Assembly (NCBI GenBank): GCA_963781345.1
Contig: CAWAFQ010000014.1
Location: forward strand, 496,001-560,000
Source: JBBRHQ01 sp963781345
GTDB lineage: Bacteria; Actinomycetota; Thermoleophilia; Solirubrobacterales; 70-9
Direction of reading: 5' to 3'
DNA: 64,000 bases
The position numbers and the translations under genes were made by a program. The notes beneath the pieces were generated by a model. It saw nothing but the letters and a program-made list of their open reading frames with translations, ran no database searches and had not been told where the DNA came from. Positions 1-9,391 of this stretch are shown in pieces (the first letter of the stretch is position 1; each line of letters begins with the position of its first letter).

Positions 1-1
1 C

Positions 2-736
2 GAGCTTGCGATCGGCAACGGGCGCCCTCCATGCTCGGCTTCGACCATCCACCGCAAGGCCGCCTGTCTGCGGTCCTTCTACAAGCACCTGCGGCGCGAG
101 GAGCTGATCGTCGACGACCCGACAGCGGCACTGAGCGCTCCCCGGCGCTCGAAGAAGCTTCCGGTGGTCCTCAACTACTCCGAGGTGCGCAATCTGCTCG
201 CCTCCCCGCGCGGCGACTCCCCGACGACCCTTCGCGACCGCGCGATGCTCGAGGTGATGTATGCGTGCGGGCTGCGGGCCTCGGAGACGATCGGGCTCGA
301 GCTCTCCGACCTCGACCTGCGCCAGGGATTCCTGCGGGCCCGGGGCAAGGGCTCAAAGGAGCGCCTGGTCCCGCTCGGTCGCCAGGCAATCGCCGCTGTC
401 AACGTCTACCTGCGCGGCGGCCGCCCGAAGCTGATCGGTGAGCGCCCCGAGCGCAAGCTCTTCGTCAACTTCCGCGGCGGCCCGCTCACCCGCCAGGGCC
501 TCTACAAGATCGTCCAGCGCCACGCCGCAGACGCCGGCCTCGCGGGGAAGATGAGCCCGCACACGCTGCGCCACAGCTTCGCCACCCACCTGCTCGTCGG
601 AGGCTGCGACCTGCGCGCGGTGCAGGAGATGCTCGGCCACGCCGACATCGCGACGACCCAGATGTACACGCACCTCTCGGGCGACCAGCTCAAGGAGGTC
701 TACTTTCAGGCTCACCCGCGAGCCAGCGCCCGCTAG
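2..736 (+). CDS. XerC/XerD-like tyrosine recombinase, 5'-truncated by window edge
   Basis: Site-specific recombinase of the tyrosine integrase family, which resolves chromosome dimers at dif-like sites. The reading frame is open from base 2, so the N-terminus lies outside the window. The remaining N-terminal part (residues 1-50) has the SAM-like core-binding region ('SFYKHLRREELIVDDP'). The catalytic domain shows Arg in 'CGLRASETIGL', Lys in 'GKGSKERLVPL', the HxLRH box 'HTLRHSFATHLL', the late His in 'LGHADIATT' and the nucleophile Tyr in 'TQMYTHL'. The motif set is complete, so it should be active; XerD is more likely than XerC but this cannot be settled here. The next gene, mutM, is 108 bases downstream. 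Confidence 0.93.
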   Translation, partial: ELAIGNGRPPCSASTIHRKAACLRSFYKHLRREELIVDDPTAALSAPRRSKKLPVVLNYSEVRNLLASPRGDSPTTLRDRAMLEVMYACGLRASETIGLELSDLDLRQGFLRARGKGSKERLVPLGRQAIAAVNVYLRGGRPKLIGERPERKLFVNFRGGPLTRQGLYKIVQRHAADAGLAGKMSPHTLRHSFATHLLVGGCDLRAVQEMLGHADIATTQMYTHLSGDQLKEVYFQAHPRASAR

Positions 737-844
737 CCGGCCCCCAGGCGCCCCCGGCGGCCGAAGGCAGTTCTCCGTGCATCGCATGCCTAGCGGGTGC
801 GCTCGGCGACGTGGCCCCGCGTTCTCGGCTGAGAGAATCGGGCG

Positions 845-1768
845 ATGCCCGAACTTCCCGAGGTCGAGACGATCCGCCGCCAGCTCGAGCCCGAGCTCGA
901 CGGCAGGCGGATCGAGGGCCTCGAGATCCTCGACGAGCGCTGGTCGCGGCCGCGCGCGCCGGGTGAGCTGGCGGCGGCGGTCAGCGGTCGCCGGGTCACG
1001 GGGCTCGATCGCCGCGGCAAGTACCTGTTGATGCGCCTAGATCGCGGCGAGACGCTGACCATGCACCTGCGGATGACCGGCAACCTGCTGATCGTCGATC
1101 GCCTCGGGGGCCGCTTCGCCGCGGAGGAGCGGCTCTACCGGCCCTCGGAGGAGGAGCGGCACCTGCGGGCGCGGTTTCGGCTCGACGATGGCCGCGAGCT
1201 CTGGTTCACCGATCCGCGCCGCTTCGGGGAGGCGTTCCTCCTCGGCGACGAGGCGCTCGAGGAGCGCTTCCGCGGCCGGGTTGGGGTCGAGCCGCTCTCC
1301 GAGGACTTCACCCCGGAGGCCCTCGCCGCGATGGCCGCGGGGAGGACCGCACCGCTGAAGTCGTTTCTGCTGAACCAGGCCGGGGTGGCAGGGGTCGGCA
1401 ACATCTATGCCGATGAGGCCCTCTTCCGCGCCCGCCTGCACCCACTGTCACCGGCCGGGTCGATGCGCTCCCCCCACCACGAGGCGCTGCATGACGCCGT
1501 CGTCGAGACTCTCGAGGCGGGCATCGCCGGCGGCGGCGCCTCGATCGACGACTACCGCGATGCCCGCGGCGAGCGCGGTGCGATGCAGGAGGAATTCCTC
1601 GTCCATACCCGCGAGGGCAAGGGTTGCGTCGCCTGCGGCGAGTCGATCCGGCGCATCGTCGTCGGTGGGCGCTCGACGTATTTCTGCCCGAGCTGCCAGG
1701 TGAGGTTGAGGAAGAGAAGGCGCAGAGGGCGGGCGGCAGAAGGCGGAGAAGGAGGAGCCCGGCGGTGA
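845..1768 (+). CDS. mutM: formamidopyrimidine-DNA glycosylase (Fpg/MutM)
   Basis: Base-excision repair glycosylase/AP lyase that removes 8-oxoguanine and ring-opened purines. The mature N-terminus 'PELPEVETIRR' supplies the Pro nucleophile and catalytic Glu, which fixes the ATG start. 'RRGKYLLM' (about residue 60) carries the conserved beta-hairpin Lys, 'NQAGVAGVGNIYADEALF' is the helix-two-turn-helix, and the C-terminal zinc finger is CxxC...CxxC ('CVACGES', 'YFCPSCQ'). The 307-residue length is slightly above the family norm because of an Arg/Gly-rich tail. GAGAAT at 833-838 is a weak -10 candidate. The stop overlaps the GTG start of the following peptidase by 4 bases, suggesting translational coupling. 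Confidence 0.95.
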   Translation: MPELPEVETIRRQLEPELDGRRIEGLEILDERWSRPRAPGELAAAVSGRRVTGLDRRGKYLLMRLDRGETLTMHLRMTGNLLIVDRLGGRFAAEERLYRPSEEERHLRARFRLDDGRELWFTDPRRFGEAFLLGDEALEERFRGRVGVEPLSEDFTPEALAAMAAGRTAPLKSFLLNQAGVAGVGNIYADEALFRARLHPLSPAGSMRSPHHEALHDAVVETLEAGIAGGGASIDDYRDARGERGAMQEEFLVHTREGKGCVACGESIRRIVVGGRSTYFCPSCQVRLRKRRRRGRAAEGGEGGARR

Positions 1769-2694
1769 CGGCGGGGCGGGTACTGCCGGAGGGGTTTGCG
1801 GTCGGACACTGGACCGACTCGGAGGCGGCGACGGGTTGCACGGTGGTGATCCCGCCGCCCGGCTCACGGTGCGGGGTGGACATCCGCGGCGGAGGCCCGG
1901 GGACGCGCGAGACCGACGTCGTCGGGATGCTCGCGGGGCCGCATGAGGCGAGCGCGGTGCTGCTCTCCGGGGGCAGCGCCTACGGTCTCGCCGCGGCCGA
2001 CGGCGTGATGGCCTGGCTCGAGGAGCGCGGCCGCGGGCACCCGACGCCCGGAGGCGTCGTGCCGATCGTCCCCGCCGCCGTGATCTATGACCTCGCCGCG
2101 GGTGAGGGCTCGGTGCGGCCGGGACCCGAGCAGGGCAGAGCCGCCTGCGACGATGCTTCCGGGGGCGACCTCCGTCTCGGTCGGGTCGGCGCCGGCACCG
2201 GGGCGGCGGTGGGCAAGATTCTCGGTCGCGAGCGCGCCTGCGCGGGGGGCATCGGCGCGGCCTCGGCGCTCTCGGGCAGGGGGGAGCGGGTGACGGCGCT
2301 GGCCGTTGTCAACGCCTTCGGCGACGTCGTCGGCGAGGACGGCACCCTGATCGGGGCCGCCCGGGGCGACAACGGCGGCCCCGTCTCCACCACCGAGGCG
2401 ATCGCCGCGATGCGGGCGCCGCCTGACTTTAGCCGGATCGAGGAGCGCAACACGACCCTCGTCTGCGTGCTCACCGACGCCGGCCTCGACCGCGGCACCT
2501 GCGCCCGGGTCGCGCGGATGGCGAGCGCCGGTGTCGCCCGCGCCGTCGACCCCGTCTTCACCGACTTCGACGGCGACGTCGTCTTCTGCCTCTCATCGGG
2601 GGAGCCCGCCGAGGACCGCTTCGCGGCACTCGCCGTGGGCACGCTGGCCGCGACCGTGACCGCCGCCGCGATCCGCGACGCGGTCGGCACCTGA
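1765..2694 (+). CDS. P1-family (DmpA/NylC-like) Ntn-hydrolase peptidase
   Basis: Predicted self-processing aminopeptidase/amidase of the DmpA/NylC (peptidase P1) superfamily. The GTG start overlaps the mutM stop (GTGA); longer in-frame starts would lie inside mutM. Family signs: the N-terminal 'GFAVGHWTDSEAATGCTVV', the Gly-rich 'LLSGGSAYGLAAADGVMAWLEE', 'VNAFGDVVGEDGTLIGA', and 'RNTTLVCVLTDA', where the Asn-Thr pair is the expected autocleavage site that exposes the catalytic Thr. About 309 residues, normal for the family. The substrate is unknown. The Thr nucleophile assignment rests on family knowledge, not on a test. Confidence 0.85.
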   Translation: MTAGRVLPEGFAVGHWTDSEAATGCTVVIPPPGSRCGVDIRGGGPGTRETDVVGMLAGPHEASAVLLSGGSAYGLAAADGVMAWLEERGRGHPTPGGVVPIVPAAVIYDLAAGEGSVRPGPEQGRAACDDASGGDLRLGRVGAGTGAAVGKILGRERACAGGIGAASALSGRGERVTALAVVNAFGDVVGEDGTLIGAARGDNGGPVSTTEAIAAMRAPPDFSRIEERNTTLVCVLTDAGLDRGTCARVARMASAGVARAVDPVFTDFDGDVVFCLSSGEPAEDRFAALAVGTLAATVTAAAIRDAVGT

Positions 2695-2738
2695 CCCCCG
2701 CGCAGCGCCGCCCGGTCCCCTCGGCACCCCCCCCGGGG

Positions 2739-2781
2739 GTGGGACCTTTGAAGCAGCTATGTCCTGTATCAAAGGTCCCAC
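2739..2781. repeat. perfect 13-bp inverted repeat upstream of recO
   Basis: The arms GTGGGACCTTTGA (2739-2751) and TCAAAGGTCCCAC (2769-2781) are perfect reverse complements separated by 17 bases. It ends 36 bases before the recO ATG and 45 bases after the peptidase stop. It could be a terminator hairpin lacking a T-run, an operator for a dimeric regulator, or a mobile-repeat remnant. The sequence alone does not decide. Confidence 0.7.
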
Positions 2782-2817
2782 GTCACCGTCCGGGGCGGTG
2801 GTCAAGGTGGAGAGTTC

Positions 2818-3534
2818 ATGCCCGGGACCCTGAAGACCGAGGCGATCGTCCTGCGCAGCATCCGCTACGGCGAGGCCGACCGCATCCTCCATCTCTACTC
2901 GACCGCTCGCGGGCGGATCGGGGCGATCGCCAAGGGATCGAGGCGCCCGCGCTCGCGCTTCGGCGGGCGGCTCGAGCCCTTCTTCCGCCTCGACCTGGTC
3001 CTCCACGAGGGGCGTGGAGACCTCGCGACCGTGACCGCCGCGTCGACGGTGGCGGGCTATGCGAGGCTGCGCTCGAGCGGGCCGGCGCTCTCGGCGGGTG
3101 CGCGCGCCTGCGACGCGGTCCTGCGCCTGCTCGACTCGGCCCAGCCGAATCCTCCCGCCTACAACCTCCTCTGCCGGTACCTGGCACACCTGGACGAGCC
3201 TGCGGTCGAGCCCCGCCTCGAGACCGCGCTCTCCTTCCGCCTCAAGCTGGCGCTCGCGGCGGGGTTCTCGCCTGAGCTCGCATCATGCGCTCGCTGCGGT
3301 GAGGCCGAGCACCTCAGCGGCTTCTCCGGCGCCGCGGGAGGGGTGGTGTGCGCGGGCTGTGAGCACGGCTCCTTCGACCTCTCCCCGCAGGCACACCGCT
3401 TCATGGTCGACGCGCTCGGCAATCCCCTGGCGGAGGCGCCGGAGGCGGGGCGCAGTGCGCTGCGCCAGGCCGAGCGCGCGGTCACCGAGACGCTCGAGCA
3501 TCATGCCCATGTGCGCCTGCGGGCTGCCGCCTGA
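2818..3534 (+). CDS. recO: DNA repair protein RecO
   Basis: Recombination mediator that, with RecR, helps load RecA onto SSB-coated gaps. The N-terminal OB fold is recognisable ('KTEAIVLRSIRYGEADRIL', 'KGSRRPRSRFGGRLEPF'), followed by the helical domain and a zinc-binding insertion ('CARCGEAE' and 'VCAGC', about residues 162-182). The 238-residue length is normal. The ATG is preceded by a purine-rich GGTGGAGAG. The C-terminus ends just before the TAGAAT box of the ppdK gene. Confidence 0.92.
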   Translation: MPGTLKTEAIVLRSIRYGEADRILHLYSTARGRIGAIAKGSRRPRSRFGGRLEPFFRLDLVLHEGRGDLATVTAASTVAGYARLRSSGPALSAGARACDAVLRLLDSAQPNPPAYNLLCRYLAHLDEPAVEPRLETALSFRLKLALAAGFSPELASCARCGEAEHLSGFSGAAGGVVCAGCEHGSFDLSPQAHRFMVDALGNPLAEAPEAGRSALRQAERAVTETLEHHAHVRLRAAA

Positions 3535-3551
3535 GCGGGCGCGCGCGAGAC

Positions 3552-3557
3552 TAGAAT
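3552..3557 (+). promoter_or_regulatory. candidate -10 box (TAGAAT) for ppdK
   Basis: TAGAAT lies 24 bases upstream of the proposed TTG start of the dikinase gene and 15 bases after the recO stop. The same hexamer occurs upstream of tRNA-Asn (9904-9909) and yebC (33702-33707). No convincing -35 is visible. Confidence 0.4.
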
Positions 3558-3580
3558 CGGCGGGCGAGGGTGCCCGCCGC

Positions 3581-6327
3581 TTGACACAGACCACATCCGA
3601 GACCCGCTACGTCTACGAGTTCTCGGAAGGCTCGCAGGGAGATGCGCGAGCTGCTCGGCGGCAAGGGGGCGAACATCGCCGAGATGACGAGGATCCTTGG
3701 CGCCGACCGAGTACCGGCCGGGTTCACGATCACGACCGAGGCCTGTGTGGCCCACATGCAGGCGGGCGGGGGCGAGGTCCCCGGCCTCGATGCCCAGGTG
3801 GACGCGGCCCTCGCCACGCTCGAGGGGCGGAGCGGGAAGCGTCTCGGGGATCGCGAGGACCCACTGCTCGTCTCGGTCCGCTCCGGCGCGCGCGACTCGA
3901 TGCCGGGGATGCTGGAGACGGTGCTCAACCTCGGTCTCTCCGAGGCCGCCGCCGAGGGGCTCGCCGAGCGCACCGGCAACGAGCGCTTCGCCTGGGACTC
4001 CTATCGGCGCTTCGTGCAGATGTTCGGCGACGTGGTCCGGTCCATCCCCTCATCGCAGTTCGAGTCGGCGCTGCGCAGTGCGCGCGAGGAAAAGGGGGTC
4101 GCGGAGGACACCGGCCTCGACGCCCGCCGACCTGCGGGCGCTGACGGCGACCTTCAAGCGGATCTTCGCCGAGGAGACGGGCGAGGGATTCCCGGGGACC
4201 CCTCGCGAGCAGTTGCGTCAGGCGATCAGGGCCGTTTTCGACTCATGGAACGGGGAGCGGGCCGTCACCTACCGGCGGATCAACCGCATCCCGGACGATT
4301 GGGGAACCGCGGTGAACGTGCAGCAGATGGTCTTTGGCAACAAGGGAAAGACCTCCGGCTCGGGGGTCGCATTCAGCCGCGACGAGCGCACCGGCGAGCC
4401 GACACCCTCGGGCGACTTTCTCCTCGACGCCCAGGGAGAGGACGTCGTCGCCGGGACCCGCACTCCCGAGGGCCTCGACTCGCTCGACGAGCGGCTGCCG
4501 GAGGCTCACGCGGAGCTGCTGGAGATTCTCCGCCTGTTGGAGCGCCACTACGGCGATATGCAGGACGTCGAGTTCACAATCGAGGAGGGCCGGCTGTATC
4601 TGCTCCAGACCCGCAGCGCGAAGCGCCCCGCGCAGGCCGCCGTTCGCTTTGCCCACGATGCGGTAGCCGAAGGGTTGCTCGACCGGCGCGGTGCCCTGAT
4701 GACCTTTGACCCCGCGTCACTGGACGCACTGCTGCACCCGACCTTCGACCCCGGCTTCTCCTACGAGGTGCTGACCCAGGGTGTCGCCGCCTCTCCCGGC
4801 GCCGCGACCGGAGCGATGGTGCTGAGCGCGGCCGAGGCAGTCAGGCGCGGGGAGGCCGGGGAGGACGTGATCCTGGTGCGTCCGTTCACCGAGGCCGACG
4901 ACGTGGCCGGGTTCCACGCCGCGCGCGGCATCCTCACGTCGGAGGGCGGAAAGGCCTCGCACGCAGCCCTCGTCGCCCGCGGGATGGGGAGGCCGTGCGT
5001 CTGCGGCGCCGGCGATCTGAAGATCGACGAGGAGGCCGGTCTCGCCCGCGTCGGCGGAGTCGAGCTGGTGGCCGGCCAGGTGATCGGCATAGACGGCTCG
5101 AACGGGACAGTGACACTCGACGAAGTACCGCTGGTGCGCCCGGAGATCGGCGACCACTTCGCGACCTTGCTCGGCTGGGCGGACGAGGAGCGATCCCTCA
5201 GGGTTCGGGCGAACGCCGACTCTGCCGAGGATGCGAAGAGGGCGCTCTCCTTCGGCGCCGAGGGCATCGGCCTCTGCCGGACCGAGCACATGTTCTTCGG
5301 CGAGGACCGCGAGGAGCTGGTGCGCCGGATGTTCCTCGCCGCTGAGAGCTGGCGGCGGGCCCGGGCGAGGGCCGCGGGCGGTGAGGAGGGCGCCCACGCG
5401 GAGCTGGGTACGGCCGACTCCGAGTACAGAGAATCGCTGACGCGGCTGGGGGAGCTCCAGCGAGCCGACTTCAGAGCGATCTTCGACCAGATGAAGGGGC
5501 TCCCGGTGACGATCCGCCTGCTGGATCCGCCGGTTCACGAGTTCCTTCCCCTGGGGCTCTTCCGCGAAGATCTGCACCGGGTCGAGCGCTTGGGCAACGA
5601 GGCCGAGATCCACGAGGCGCAGCGCCGACTGGCGCTGGTCCACGACCTTCAGGAGACCAACCCAATGCTCGGGACGCGGGGGATCAGGCTCGGGATGCTC
5701 TTCAACGAGATCTATGAGATGCAGGCGCGGGCGGTGGTCCTCGCCGCCGCCGACGCGGCCGGCGGTGGCGACACCCCGCACGTGGAGATCATGCTCCCCC
5801 TCGTCGCCTACGAGGCGGAGCTGGAGATTCTCCGTGCGGCGGTGGAGCGAGCGGCTGAGAACGCGATCGAGGAGGTCGGCCGCGACGTGCCGCTGACGAT
5901 CGGCACCATGATCGAGCTCCCCCGCGCGTGTCTGGTGGCGAAGCGGATCGCCGAGCACGCCGACTTCTTCAGCTTCGGCACCAACGATCTCACTCAGACG
6001 ACACTCGGGTTCTCTCGCGACGACGTCGAGGGCGGCTTCATGCCGGACTACCTGAGCCGGCGGATCATCGACCGAAGCCCGTTCGAGACTCTCGACGTCC
6101 CCGGGGTCGGGGAGCTGGTCGAGACCGGGGTTCGCAGGGGCCGCGAAGAGAACCCCGGCCTGGCATGCGGCGTCTGCGGCGAGCACGGCGGTGATCCCGA
6201 CAGCATCCGGTTCTTCCACGGCATCGGCATCGATTACGTCAGCTGCTCCCCCTACCGGGTCCCGATCGCAAGGGTCGCGGCGGCGCAGGCTGCGATCGAG
6301 CCGGGGGAGGGCGGAGGCGATGAGTGA
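3581..6327 (+). CDS. ppdK: pyruvate, phosphate dikinase, disrupted by two single-base insertions
   Basis: Interconverts pyruvate+ATP+Pi and PEP+AMP+PPi. The protein can be read only by changing frame twice. 'RYVYEFSEGS' continues as 'MRELLGGKGANIAEM' after dropping one G near 3637-3639. 'EDTGLDA' continues as 'ADLRALTATFKRIF' after dropping one C near 4122-4126. The span equals 915 codons plus two bases, as two insertions predict. Domains in order: the ATP-grasp part, the phosphohistidine loop ('GGKASHAALVARGMGRPC'), and the PEP-binding TIM barrel with catalytic Cys in 'GVCGEHGGDP'. The TTG start gives the usual N-terminus. The stop overlaps the next gene's ATG. A true pseudogene is possible but sequencing error is likelier. 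Confidence 0.88.
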
Positions 6328-7342
6328 GACGGGGACGGTGGCGGCCCCACTGGAGGAGCGCGTTCGCGCCTGGGAGCCCGATCACCTCTCCCCGAGCGCG
6401 GTTCGCTCCTACCCGGCGAATCGCCGCGAGCCGGAGCCGGACAGCCCGCTGCGGACGCCGTTTCAGCGCGACCGTGACCGGATCGTCCACTCGAAGTCGT
6501 TCCGACGCCTCATGCACAAGACCCAGGTCTTCGTCGCGCCCGAGGGAGATCACTACCGCACCCGCCTCACCCACACGCTCGAGGCCGCCGGGATCGCCCG
6601 CACGGTGGGGCGGGCGCTGGGGCTCAACGAGGACCTGACCGAGGCGATCGGCCTCGGCCACGACCTCGGACACCCGCCCTTCGGTCACATAGGCGAGGAG
6701 GCGCTCGACCAGGCGCTGCGCGAGCGCGGGGGTGGGGAGTTCAGGCACAACGTCCACTCGCTGCGCGTTGTCGAGGTGCTCGAGCGCGACGGCCGCGGAC
6801 TGAACCTGACCGAGCAGGTCCGCGACGGAATCCTCAACCACACCGGGCCGGTGAAGCCGGCGACCCTGGAGGGGCGGATCGTGAAGCTGGTCGATCGCGT
6901 CGCCTACATCAACCACGACATCGACGATGCCCTGCGGGCCGGCATCCTCGAGCAATCCGACCTGCCGCGGGCCGAGATCGAGCTGCTCGGGCCGACTGGC
7001 TCGAAGCGGATCGACACGCTGGTCACCGACATCGTCGAGCGCTCGTCGGAGACCGGCGACATCGTCCAGAGCGAAGAGCTGGGGGGAGCGATGCTGCGGC
7101 TTCGCAAGTTCATGTTCGACCAGGTCTACCTGGGCCCGGCGGCGCGTCGCGAGCACGAGCGGGTCCACCGAACGATGCGCGGGCTCTTCGACCACTACAT
7201 CGAACACCCCGGGGAGGTGCCGGTCGCCGATCCGGGCGCGGATCCCTCTCAGCGGACAGTCGACTACATCGCCGGGATGACCGACCGCTACTGCATCGCC
7301 CGCTTCACCGACCTGACGATCCCGGAACAAGCGAGATTCTGA
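6320..7342 (+). CDS. dgt: deoxyguanosinetriphosphate triphosphohydrolase-like HD protein
   Basis: HD-domain dNTP triphosphohydrolase family member, which cleaves dGTP to deoxyguanosine and triphosphate. Signature segments: 'FRRLMHKTQVFV', 'YRTRLTHTLE' with the first metal His, the HD pair in 'GLGHDLGHPPFGHIGEEAL', and 'VDRVAYINHDIDDALRAG' supplying the last metal Asp. The ATG overlaps the ppdK stop by 8 bases, so the genes are probably co-transcribed. About 340 residues, typical of the short form. It precedes dnaG by 37 bases, fitting a DNA-metabolism cluster. Confidence 0.92.
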   Translation: MSETGTVAAPLEERVRAWEPDHLSPSAVRSYPANRREPEPDSPLRTPFQRDRDRIVHSKSFRRLMHKTQVFVAPEGDHYRTRLTHTLEAAGIARTVGRALGLNEDLTEAIGLGHDLGHPPFGHIGEEALDQALRERGGGEFRHNVHSLRVVEVLERDGRGLNLTEQVRDGILNHTGPVKPATLEGRIVKLVDRVAYINHDIDDALRAGILEQSDLPRAEIELLGPTGSKRIDTLVTDIVERSSETGDIVQSEELGGAMLRLRKFMFDQVYLGPAARREHERVHRTMRGLFDHYIEHPGEVPVADPGADPSQRTVDYIAGMTDRYCIARFTDLTIPEQARF

Positions 7343-7379
7343 TCGGGAGGCCTCCCGGTCGGGGCGCTACGGTGAGCCG

Positions 7380-9158
7380 ATGGCGATGATCTCCGCAGAC
7401 AGCCTCGAGCGGGTCAAGGAGGCCTCCGACATCGTCGAGGTGATCTCCACCCACACCGACCTGCGCCGCCAGGGGGCGCGCTGGGTCGGGCTCTGCCCAT
7501 TCCATGAGGAGCGCACGCCCTCGTTCTCGGTCGAGCCGACGGAGAAGCTCTACCACTGCTTCGGTTGTGGCGTGGGGGGCGATGTGATCAAGTTCGTCGA
7601 GGAGAAGGAGGGGGTCGGATTCGGCGAGGCGGTGGAGTTGCTCGCCGACCGCTACGGGGTCGAGCTGGAGCGCGAGAAGGAGGACCCGCGCGAGGAGGAG
7701 AAGCGGAGGAAGCGGACGCGGGTGAGCGAGCTGCTGGGGCGCACGGCCGCCTTCTATGAGAGCTTCCTCTGGGACGCGGGTGAGGCCGAGAAGGCGCGGG
7801 CCTATCTGCTCGGGCGCGGGCTCGGCGAGGAGGTGCTGAGGCGCTTCGGCGTCGGCTACGCGCCGAGCGCCTGGGACCAGGTGCTGACGCGGGGCCAGCG
7901 GGCGGGTTTCGGAGTCGCCGAGATGAAGGCGGCCGGCCTGATCCAGCGCGGGCGCCAGGGTGGCGAGTACGACCGCTTCCGCACCCGGATCATGTTCCCG
8001 ATCCGCGACCGTCGCGGCCGCGTTCTCGGGTTCGGCGCCCGGGCGATGCGCGACGAGCAGGGCGCCAAGTACATCAACACCTCGGAGACCGAGCTCTTCC
8101 GCAAGAGCCGCATCCTCTACGGCGTCGACCAGGCGAAGGGGGCGATCGCCAAGGCCGGCCGGGCGGTTGTCGTCGAGGGCTACACCGATGTGCTGGCATT
8201 GCACCAGGCCGGGATCGCCGAGGCGGTGGGGGTGATGGGGACCGCGATCACCGAGGACCAGATCGCCGCGCTCTCGGGCATGGTCGAGGAGGTCGTTCTC
8301 GCCCTCGACGCCGACTCCGCCGGACAGGAGGCGATGCTTCGCGCGCAGCGGGTGGCGGCCGGGAGGCGGATGCGGATCCGGATCGCGGCGATGCCGGCGG
8401 GCGAGGACCCGGCCGACATGCTCGCCGCCGAGGGCGGGGCCGAGCGCTTCCGGGAGCTGGTCGAAAACGCCGTCGAGCTGCCGGAGTTCCGGGTGATGCT
8501 GGTGCTCGACGGGGCCGACTCCTCCTCTCCGGCCGAGCGCGACCGGGCACTGTCGGAGGTGGCGCCGGTGCTCGGCGAGATGGGCGAGTCGGCGAGCCGC
8601 GACGACCTCGTGCGCAGGGTCTCCGAGCGCCTCGACCTCGACCCGGCGATGGTCCTGCGCCGCGCGAGCGCTGCCAGGGGGCGGGGTGGGGGAGACGGCG
8701 CGGCGACGCCCGCCGGGCAGGGAGACTGGATCGAGGGCCCGGCTGGGGCCGTTGTCGAGCTGACTCCGCGCGAGCGTCGCGAGCGCGCATTGCTGGCGAT
8801 GTGCATCGCCAAGCCAGGGGAGGGGGCGGACTACCTGCAGCGGCTGACCGATGAGCATCTCTCTCCGGCCGGTGTCAGAGCCCGCGATTGGCTGCGGGAT
8901 CATCTCTCCGACCCCGGGGCGGGCCTGCCTCACGACGACGCCGAGCTGGCGGGCATCGTCAGCGAGTTGGTGATCATGGCCCGCGCCGAGCCTGCCTCGG
9001 CCGAGGCGATGGAGTTCAACTTCCTCCAGCTTGAGCAGAGGCGCCTCGAGGCCGAGATCGGCGCCGCTGGTGACGACTACGAGCGCCGGGCCGAGCTCAG
9101 CCGAAAGCGCGCCGACCTGGTGCAGCGGATCGCCGAGGCTGAGCAGGTGACGGGCTGA
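7380..9158 (+). CDS. dnaG: DNA primase DnaG
   Basis: Synthesises RNA primers at the replication fork. The N-terminal zinc-binding domain is intact ('CPFHEERTPSFSV', 'YHCFGCGVGGDVIKF'). The catalytic core and Toprim domain follow, with 'VVVEGYTDVLALHQAG' (about residue 263) and the acidic pair in 'ALDADSAGQEA'. A DnaB-interacting C-terminal helical region covers about residues 460-590. Of the tandem ATGs (MAM), the first is used. The family is often followed by rpoD; here no sigma factor gene follows, only repeats and a lipoprotein gene. Confidence 0.95.
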   Translation: MAMISADSLERVKEASDIVEVISTHTDLRRQGARWVGLCPFHEERTPSFSVEPTEKLYHCFGCGVGGDVIKFVEEKEGVGFGEAVELLADRYGVELEREKEDPREEEKRRKRTRVSELLGRTAAFYESFLWDAGEAEKARAYLLGRGLGEEVLRRFGVGYAPSAWDQVLTRGQRAGFGVAEMKAAGLIQRGRQGGEYDRFRTRIMFPIRDRRGRVLGFGARAMRDEQGAKYINTSETELFRKSRILYGVDQAKGAIAKAGRAVVVEGYTDVLALHQAGIAEAVGVMGTAITEDQIAALSGMVEEVVLALDADSAGQEAMLRAQRVAAGRRMRIRIAAMPAGEDPADMLAAEGGAERFRELVENAVELPEFRVMLVLDGADSSSPAERDRALSEVAPVLGEMGESASRDDLVRRVSERLDLDPAMVLRRASAARGRGGGDGAATPAGQGDWIEGPAGAVVELTPRERRERALLAMCIAKPGEGADYLQRLTDEHLSPAGVRARDWLRDHLSDPGAGLPHDDAELAGIVSELVIMARAEPASAEAMEFNFLQLEQRRLEAEIGAAGDDYERRAELSRKRADLVQRIAEAEQVTG

Positions 9159-9196
9159 GCCCGAGCAGGTGGCGGGCTGAGGCGGGCCGAGCGCGC

Positions 9197-9238
9197 AGCG
9201 GGTCGCGGCCGAGGGGCAGCGGGTCGTGGCCGAGGGGC
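9197..9238. repeat. 21-bp tandem repeat after dnaG
   Basis: Two adjacent 21-base copies (9197-9217, 9218-9238) differ by one base in a CGGGTCGYGGCCGAGGGG-type unit, and a degenerate third follows to about 9259. Just upstream, around 9140-9182, a 22-base segment overlapping the dnaG end is also imperfectly duplicated. No gene is seen in 9159-9391. Confidence 0.75.
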
Positions 9239-9284
9239 GGCGGTCGCGGGCCAGGGGCGGCCGGAACTCGAATGTTGGAACGAA

Positions 9285-9306
9285 TTCCGGGTCTATAGAC
9301 CCGGAA
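9285..9306. terminator. 22-base perfect palindrome, probable bidirectional hairpin
   Basis: Each 11-base half (TTCCGGGTCTA / TAGACCCGGAA) is the exact complement of the other. As RNA it can form a 9-bp stem with a TATA loop. It lies between dnaG and a lipoprotein gene. There is no strong T-run after it on the plus strand. It could equally be an operator for the lipoprotein gene 86 bases downstream. Confidence 0.5.
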
Positions 9307-9391
9307 AACACGCAGCCTTTCGAGCGGGGGACGCCGTGTTGGGAGCGGGGAGCCGGTGACGGGGCCGGGTCCGGCGCGTAGTTGGATTGGA

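Noticed and set aside
4717..6219. Long minus-strand ORF of 500 codons
   Set aside because: Complement shadow of the ppdK C-terminal half, which has clear family motifs.
9197..9260. CRISPR-like array
   Set aside because: Units are directly adjacent 21-mers without spacers and no cas genes are present.
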